Positions 58,679-64,000 of a stretch of 64,000 nt of DNA are shown in pieces. Under the pieces are notes generated by a model. The model was not told the DNA's origin, did no database searches, and was given only the letters and a program-made list of their open reading frames with translations. The translations under genes were made by a program, and so were the position numbers. This DNA comes from JAUVZL01 sp965603515 (GTDB lineage: Bacteria; Hydrothermota; Tepidihabitantia; SM23-42): NCBI GenBank assembly GCA_965603515.1, contig CBFDDH010000008.1:3823-67822 (forward strand), in the 5' to 3' direction. The first letter of the stretch is position 1. Each line of letters opens with the position of its first letter.

Positions 58679-59670
58679 ATTTACTCATCTTGCTAATTGC
58701 AGTCTGGGATTACTCTTATCGTTTCACCACAGATTTCATCTATGATAGCAACGTGTTTTCTTATTCAGATCAATATATCGATGAGTTTGTCAACTCCATT
58801 CGCCCGTACCGCTTTCCTTTTGAAACTTGTGATGATCTTATTGTCGGGTCAAATCTCCAGCTCTACCTACGTAATAAGTTCTTCGACCAAAAAACAACTA
58901 CCTTTGATATCAAAGTTAAGCCCAATCATTATGTGTCTAATAATCAAAAAAACTACTTGAGCCTGGCATTCGGACTCAGGCAATCATTTGGTAAGTCTGC
59001 GCTTAAGCTATCCTTCCAGATCATCCCGGATTATCTTATCCGATACTATAGAAACCCTCAAGCACAGAGTACTGAATATATTGGATGCGATGTTAGTTAC
59101 CATAGTCTGGTAGGCAAACTTACAGTAAAACCCAAGCCATTCATACAACTGGAACTACGCTATAAGCATGGTTGGGATGATTACATCTCGGTATTCGACT
59201 TATATGATGCCAGCTATCACAATATTAACATAGGTTCGCAAATCGGCATAAATGAAAGAATAGCCCTCTGGTTTGGTTACGGATATAAGTCGCTTAAGAA
59301 TGACTCCGCGAGTATTGCAACCGGGCTAGAACCCACTCCAGACGGTTCATATAGCCAACATATTTTGAGCAGTGAAATCAAACTTGAGGTTAATACACTG
59401 GTACCCACAAGGATTAAATCAGGTTATACTTATGGTTTCAAGAACTTTGCAACCGAATTCACTGCTGACTCAATGCACTTTGGTCGTCAAGACCATACGC
59501 ATAAATTATCGATGGTTGTTGATCTAAAAATGTTTGTCGGTATGTACTTACGTTTATCTTTCCTACGGCAATGGCGAAATGCAACATCTGGGATATCACC
59601 GGTTGATATCGATAGAATAAAAGACTATACCAAGTATAAAATTGGTGCTGGCTTGACTTTTTATCATTAG
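58675..59670 (+). CDS. outer-membrane beta-barrel protein, unknown function
   Basis: The protein has 331 residues starting MNLLILLIAVWDYSYRF, overlapping the previous gene by 4 bp. Most of the sequence is alternating polar/aromatic strands (LKLSFQIIPDYLIRYY, FIQLELRYKHGW, IALWFGYGYK, MYLRLSFLRQW) and it ends KIGAGLTFYH, typical of outer-membrane barrels. No family was recognised. Being inside the pgs operon, it is a candidate channel for the polymer across the outer membrane. Confidence 0.75.
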   Translation: MNLLILLIAVWDYSYRFTTDFIYDSNVFSYSDQYIDEFVNSIRPYRFPFETCDDLIVGSNLQLYLRNKFFDQKTTTFDIKVKPNHYVSNNQKNYLSLAFGLRQSFGKSALKLSFQIIPDYLIRYYRNPQAQSTEYIGCDVSYHSLVGKLTVKPKPFIQLELRYKHGWDDYISVFDLYDASYHNINIGSQIGINERIALWFGYGYKSLKNDSASIATGLEPTPDGSYSQHILSSEIKLEVNTLVPTRIKSGYTYGFKNFATEFTADSMHFGRQDHTHKLSMVVDLKMFVGMYLRLSFLRQWRNATSGISPVDIDRIKDYTKYKIGAGLTFYH

Positions 59671-59678
59671 GAGGATAG

Positions 59679-60665
59679 ATGAATAGACGCGCAATAACAA
59701 GTTTTGTGCTATCTTCAATATTCATACTTTTAATTATCTCTTGTCACCGTCCTATACCAAATGAAAACGGTCATACCTTCAGGATATTGAGCACTTGCTC
59801 GCTTCCTGGATATGCTGAAGACGTGGATATAGCTAATGACCTGGTTTACGTTGCCGATAATCAAGGCGGTCTGCAAATTGTGGATATTAGCAACCCGGAA
59901 AATCCATTCATTATCGGTGAGTACATCAGTGAAAAAAGCATTGTCGGTGTTGCAGTAAGAGATACTTTTGCTTACCTCGCGGTATCTCACAGCCAAGGTG
60001 GCATCAGGATAGTGAATGTGGCAGAACCACAGAACCCTGTATTTGTCGGTGAAGACAACTGGTACTATGGTTACAGTGTCGTCGCACCTCAGAATGACAC
60101 GATGTTCGTCTATGTAGCTGGGGGTTACTGGTTCGTGGTTGAGGATGTTAGCTTCCCCCAATATCCAAGTTTTGTACGGAGATTTGCAACACCAGGTAAT
60201 GTAAAAGGCATATATGTAATCGACTCAATCGTCTTCCTCGCTTGTGAACAGATGGGTTTGCATATTTTCAATCTCGCAAAACCAGACAGCGAAGCACTTA
60301 TCGCCTGGCTTGACACACCTTCAAATGCCCGCAATGTTTTTGTCGAGGATGACTATGCATTTATCGCGGATGGTCGTGCCGGATTAATCGTCATCGATGT
60401 ATCCAACCCCCAAAACCCGATTCTTACCGGACAATATAACACCCCAGACTATGCTAATGATATTTTTGTCAGCGGAAATTTGGCCTTTGTCGCTGATGGT
60501 GAAGGTGGTCTCCAGGTCATAGATATCGAAAATCCTGCTGACCCGGTTTCGTACGGCGAAATCGAAATACCGTATGCAAATGGAGTTAATGTAAGACATG
60601 ACACTATTTACGTTGCTGACCGTGATATGGGTCTTGTGATCATAATAGAGGAGGCAGCGCAGTGA
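59679..60665 (+). CDS. LVIVD-repeat beta-propeller lipoprotein
   Basis: The protein has 328 residues. The signal peptide ends in lipobox IISC (IFILLIISCHRP). The mature part has about six LVIVD-type repeats (LQIVDISNPENP, IRIVNVAEPQNP, LIVIDVSNPQNP, LQVIDIENPADP), which form a propeller. Such proteins are common on the surface of Bacteroidota-like and candidate-phylum bacteria; the function is unknown. GGAGG is 6 bp before the ATG, and the stop overlaps the peptidase gene. Confidence 0.87.
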   Translation: MNRRAITSFVLSSIFILLIISCHRPIPNENGHTFRILSTCSLPGYAEDVDIANDLVYVADNQGGLQIVDISNPENPFIIGEYISEKSIVGVAVRDTFAYLAVSHSQGGIRIVNVAEPQNPVFVGEDNWYYGYSVVAPQNDTMFVYVAGGYWFVVEDVSFPQYPSFVRRFATPGNVKGIYVIDSIVFLACEQMGLHIFNLAKPDSEALIAWLDTPSNARNVFVEDDYAFIADGRAGLIVIDVSNPQNPILTGQYNTPDYANDIFVSGNLAFVADGEGGLQVIDIENPADPVSYGEIEIPYANGVNVRHDTIYVADRDMGLVIIIEEAAQ

Positions 60666-63600
60666 TCTCAGCGCTATTTATAATTGCTTTCACAAACCAG
60701 GTAAACCATGTGGAAATTCTTGAATCAGATCCTTATGCAACACGAATTCTAATTGAGTTCTCAGCTGATAATAAACAAATGAACCAACCGATCACTCGAT
60801 TCATCATTGCCCAAACGCAGCCGAGTTTTACATACCAGTTCTCTGAAGTAGCAAAAGCAATAGTCCAAAAAGATGCTCAAGTTACGAATGTTGAGCCAAT
60901 CCAGATCAATGAGCCGATATTCATAAAAAACTGCCGAGTATATCCTATTATCATATGGCCAAACTTCTTAAAGGAAAATATCATTACTTCTTACAAATCT
61001 ATTGATATTACGTTGAATTACGACCCTCAAATAGAGGATCCCACACTCGCTCCATCATTGGAAAAGGCGTATGCACCATTATTCTTGAATTTGAATAGGT
61101 CTGGAGAATCAAAGCCTTTGGGCTTCCTTATCATATGCCCGGATGCCTTTTATGACAGTGTACTACCGCTTGCCCAATGGAAGGAAAAAAAGGGCTGGCA
61201 CGTGTCTGTAAAGCCTTTATCAGAAACTGGCAGTTCACCAGCTGATATCAAGAATTATATAGCTAATGCATATCACACCTGGTCCCCTTCACCTGAGTAT
61301 GTATTGCTGATTGGCGACACACCTCAACTCCCTCCTGCTTCCACAACCACCCCGGTCAGTCGGACAGACTATCCATATACGCTCATTGATGGTGATGATT
61401 TTCTCGCCGAGTTACTGATCGGTAGGTTACCAGCTAATAATACTAATGAACTAAACACCATGGTTGCGAAAATACTCGGCTATGAACAAACACCATACAT
61501 GAACGACCCTTCATGGTTCACCCGTGCTCTGATGGTTGCTGCAAACTACCCATTGGATACGATGACGACACCTATTGCAACAAAAAGATGGGTAAAAGAC
61601 CGCTTATTTGAATACGGTTTTTCCACTGTCGACACAGTCTATTATCCACCCGTATCAGGAGCTACTGAAATTACCAATTCAGTGAATCAAGGTGTTCTCT
61701 TTGTTAATTACCGGGGTGGGATCGCTGACCCCAATGGCTGGGTATATCCGAATTTCCACAATACTGAAGTAATCGGTTTATCAAACGAATGGAAACTACC
61801 AGTAGTGACAAGTATCACCTGTCTCAATGGTAACTTTGGTTATGCGACCTGTTTTGGTGAAGCCTGGGTCAGAGCAGGTAATCCAGTAACGCCCAAAGGT
61901 GGAGTAGCCTTTTTCGGTGCATCAGCTGCAACTACCTCAAGCCGTTGGAACAACTGCCTTGATTATGGCATATACTGGGGGATTTTACAGGAACACATCT
62001 ATGATTTGGGACCTGCACTCTACAGAGGTAAGATGGAAGTTTATGCAAACTTCCCAGGTGATACTGCCTGGGCATCAGGGAGTTCATTCTACTTCCACAC
62101 TTACAATTTGTTAGGTGACCCGTCGCTCGATGTCTGGACTGATATTCCTGATAGTTTTATTATTACTCACGTAAGTACGATGCCAGTTGGTTCGAATTAC
62201 ATGGCTATCCAGGTGTTGAATTCAAGTGCTCAACCCGTTGGCAGTGCAATGGTCAGTCTGTACAAGGATAGTGAAGTGAAAGAAATTACCTTTACTGATG
62301 CTTCTGGCAATGCGGAACTCAATTTTGCGACTTCAAACGCAGATACTTTGTTCGTTACCGTTACCAAGCATAATTTCAAACCCTATCTCGGCCATTGCCT
62401 GATCAATACATCATCAGTATATGTAAGTTATAATAGCCATTTGATCGATGATTCAGGTGGTAATAATAATGGTGAGATTAACCCGGGTGAACCCATAGCA
62501 ATAACTATCACACTAAGGAATTTTGGCAACTCAACGACTGCCACGAATGTGTTTGCAAAACTGACAACTCCTGATCCTCTCATAAGTATTACAGATTCTC
62601 TTAAATCATATGACAGTATAGCACCTGGAGCAACAGCAAATGCATCGCCTTTTGATTTTGATGTGTCAACTAATGCAAAACACAACCACACGATAAAATT
62701 TGATCTTGAGATAACGAGCACCCAGGGTACCTGGAATTCAAGTATATGGCTCGACATTATGGCGCCTGACCTCAGTTATCAGTGGAATCAGATACTTGAC
62801 GGTGGTAATGGTTTCCTTGAACCGGGTGAAACAAGTGACTTCATTATTTCATTAAAGAACTCGGGCGGTCTTACAGGAGATAATATATCGGGTATTTTAA
62901 GATCAGGAAATCCGGGCGTAAATATTATCGATTCAATAGGTTCATTTGGCAGTATCCAAATCAATGATTCTTCAACAAACAATAGTAATCGCTTCACAAT
63001 CAACGCAGCAGCATCGCTCGCCCCAGGACATCCAATAGGTTTTACGACTGTGTTGTCCGGCGACAATAACTTTCGTGACACAATCGATTTTGAAATTATA
63101 ATCGGTATTGTTAGCACAAGTGAACCTTCAGGACCTGATGAATACGGCTATTTTGCTTATGACAATACTGACGCTGCATATGCAGAACGACCGACCTACA
63201 ATTGGATTGAAATTGACCCAGAATTGAGTGGTCCGGGCGATACTTTACACCTTGAAAAAGACGAAACAAAAACCGTAAGTTTACCGTTCAGCTTTAAGTT
63301 CTATGGCAATACATACAATAGGATTTCCATATGTTCTAATGGATATATAGCAATGGATTCGACCTGGATCGCAGACATGTACAACTGGCATATCCCAGCT
63401 GCCGGTGGACCTCCGCTCCTTATCGCTCCTTTCTGGGATGACCTCGATCCGAATGCAACTGATTCAAGCGGCAGTGTGTGTTATTGGTTCGATGCATCAA
63501 ATCACCGATTTATTGTTGAATATTCCCGGATACAGCATATCCATGACCCGACAAATCCTACGCCTGCAGAACTCCAGACTTTTGAAGTTGTGCTTCTTGA

Positions 63601-64000
63601 CCCAGCACATTACCCTACAGTATCAGGAGATGGAGAGATTCTATTCCAGTACAAGGACATTACTAACGACGATATCTGGCACAATTATGCAACGGTCGGC
63701 ATTGAAAACAAAGAGCATACCATTGGTTTGGAATATACATTCGACAATATGTACAATGCAGGAGCAGCTGTGTTGGCTAATGACCGCGCAATAAAGTTCA
63801 CTACAGACCCTCCGGATACTTTCCCTGGTATCGCTGAAGACGATCGAACTGCAGATTATTCAAAGATGCTGCTCTGCCCTAATCCGTTCCATGAACAAGT
63901 GAATATCAACTTTGGCAAAGAGCTAAGCGCAAAGGACATGGTGTTACGTATTTACGATATAAGTGGAAGGTTAGTCAAAAATCTTGAGCTCCCTACTCCC
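60662..64000 (+). CDS. C25-family (gingipain-like) peptidase with T9SS sorting region, 3' end cut by window
   Basis: The frame is open from GTG 60662 (overlapping the previous stop, GTGA) to the window end, 1113 codons. A short signal and prodomain (~1-155) precede the C25 domain (~155-490): LLIGDTPQLPPAS, the catalytic Cys387 in TSITCLNGNFG, and GDPSLDVW near its end. The usual His motif (GHG in gingipains) reads YRGGIADPNGW at ~350, and the next His is 366 (PNFHN), so the catalytic His is uncertain. CARDB-like and other beta domains follow, and a Por sorting region starts near LLCPNPFHEQVNINFG. It is likely a cell-surface cysteine peptidase secreted by the type IX system. Confidence 0.9.
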   Translation, partial: MISALFIIAFTNQVNHVEILESDPYATRILIEFSADNKQMNQPITRFIIAQTQPSFTYQFSEVAKAIVQKDAQVTNVEPIQINEPIFIKNCRVYPIIIWPNFLKENIITSYKSIDITLNYDPQIEDPTLAPSLEKAYAPLFLNLNRSGESKPLGFLIICPDAFYDSVLPLAQWKEKKGWHVSVKPLSETGSSPADIKNYIANAYHTWSPSPEYVLLIGDTPQLPPASTTTPVSRTDYPYTLIDGDDFLAELLIGRLPANNTNELNTMVAKILGYEQTPYMNDPSWFTRALMVAANYPLDTMTTPIATKRWVKDRLFEYGFSTVDTVYYPPVSGATEITNSVNQGVLFVNYRGGIADPNGWVYPNFHNTEVIGLSNEWKLPVVTSITCLNGNFGYATCFGEAWVRAGNPVTPKGGVAFFGASAATTSSRWNNCLDYGIYWGILQEHIYDLGPALYRGKMEVYANFPGDTAWASGSSFYFHTYNLLGDPSLDVWTDIPDSFIITHVSTMPVGSNYMAIQVLNSSAQPVGSAMVSLYKDSEVKEITFTDASGNAELNFATSNADTLFVTVTKHNFKPYLGHCLINTSSVYVSYNSHLIDDSGGNNNGEINPGEPIAITITLRNFGNSTTATNVFAKLTTPDPLISITDSLKSYDSIAPGATANASPFDFDVSTNAKHNHTIKFDLEITSTQGTWNSSIWLDIMAPDLSYQWNQILDGGNGFLEPGETSDFIISLKNSGGLTGDNISGILRSGNPGVNIIDSIGSFGSIQINDSSTNNSNRFTINAAASLAPGHPIGFTTVLSGDNNFRDTIDFEIIIGIVSTSEPSGPDEYGYFAYDNTDAAYAERPTYNWIEIDPELSGPGDTLHLEKDETKTVSLPFSFKFYGNTYNRISICSNGYIAMDSTWIADMYNWHIPAAGGPPLLIAPFWDDLDPNATDSSGSVCYWFDASNHRFIVEYSRIQHIHDPTNPTPAELQTFEVVLLDPAHYPTVSGDGEILFQYKDITNDDIWHNYATVGIENKEHTIGLEYTFDNMYNAGAAVLANDRAIKFTTDPPDTFPGIAEDDRTADYSKMLLCPNPFHEQVNINFGKELSAKDMVLRIYDISGRLVKNLELPTP

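Noticed and set aside
61917..62114. Short plus-strand frames inside the C25 peptidase region
   Set aside because: They are out of frame with the continuous 1113-codon frame that starts at 60662.

Overview
The window is an AT-leaning bacterial chromosome segment. Almost every base is coding, and genes sit in long co-directional runs with 1-20 bp overlaps. The gene content points to an anaerobic, Gram-negative-type bacterium of the FCB-like or candidate-phylum kind; a WOR-3/Stahlbacteria-like lineage is my guess, not something I can prove. The evidence is a TonB-dependent receptor, an outer-membrane beta-barrel, type IX secretion (Por) C-terminal sorting regions, a C25 (gingipain-like) peptidase, anaerobic ribonucleotide reductase, and a dense set of oxygen and peroxide detoxification proteins typical of strict anaerobes. 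No rRNA, tRNA, CRISPR array, integrase or transposase was seen.

Layout. 1-2085: the C-terminal end of a sigma-54 activator, a tiny membrane protein, and a DUF1007 + NicO nickel/cobalt exporter pair. 2086-2800: a gene-free, hairpin-rich, repeat-bearing stretch ending in a strong promoter with two PerR-like boxes. 2801-5414: nrdD and perR, with a near-identical ~50 bp repeat on each side in inverted orientation. 5651-23546: a long plus-strand redox and metal island (Nfu, SO_0444-type metal permease, rubrerythrin, flavin reductase-rubredoxin, flavodiiron protein, class III-like Hcp, desulfoferrodoxin, ferritin, TusA, DsrE, NifS-like, NifU-like, CopA, YHS, glutaredoxin, FTR-rubredoxin, YyaL, peroxiredoxin, nitroreductase, PDO). 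23772-29704: a sigma-54 promoter followed by DUF5320, NifX-like, Mrp, FmdB-type zinc ribbon, MBL and MinD-ferredoxin genes. 29805-34359: trehalose synthesis (OtsA-OtsB fusion, TreT), an IscU-like scaffold and a phosphoesterase. 34370-41159 (minus): a TonB receptor + zinc-type ABC transporter + FmdE operon, followed by a glyoxylate/hydroxypyruvate reductase and glycerate kinase. 41679-44493: DUF1858, a NUDIX-PanD fusion, DUF89 and a radical SAM protein. 44664-55078: mixed repair, methyltransferase, regulator, surface-protein, RtcA, Fpg and ClpC genes. 55162-64000: PgsB-PgsC-PgsW, a duplicated-domain exported protein, a beta-barrel, an LVIVD lipoprotein and a C25 peptidase cut by the window end.

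How it fits together. PerR probably controls nrdD and itself. The redox island supplies superoxide, peroxide, O2 and NO reduction, with rubredoxin modules built into several enzymes. The Fe-S and sulfur section (TusA, DsrE, NifS-like, NifU-like) is unusual because the NifS-like protein lacks the PLP lysine and other active-site residues, and its NifU partner carries a degenerate thioredoxin-reductase-like domain.

Promoter architecture is very regular. Eleven sigma-70-type promoters read by eye all have a 16 bp spacer, and four place the -10 box 6-7 bp before the start codon, which implies leaderless mRNAs. The strongest candidates for something undescribed are the pseudo-NifS/NifU-TrxR-like pair, the NUDIX-PanD fusion, and the PgsBCW + periplasmic + outer-membrane locus.
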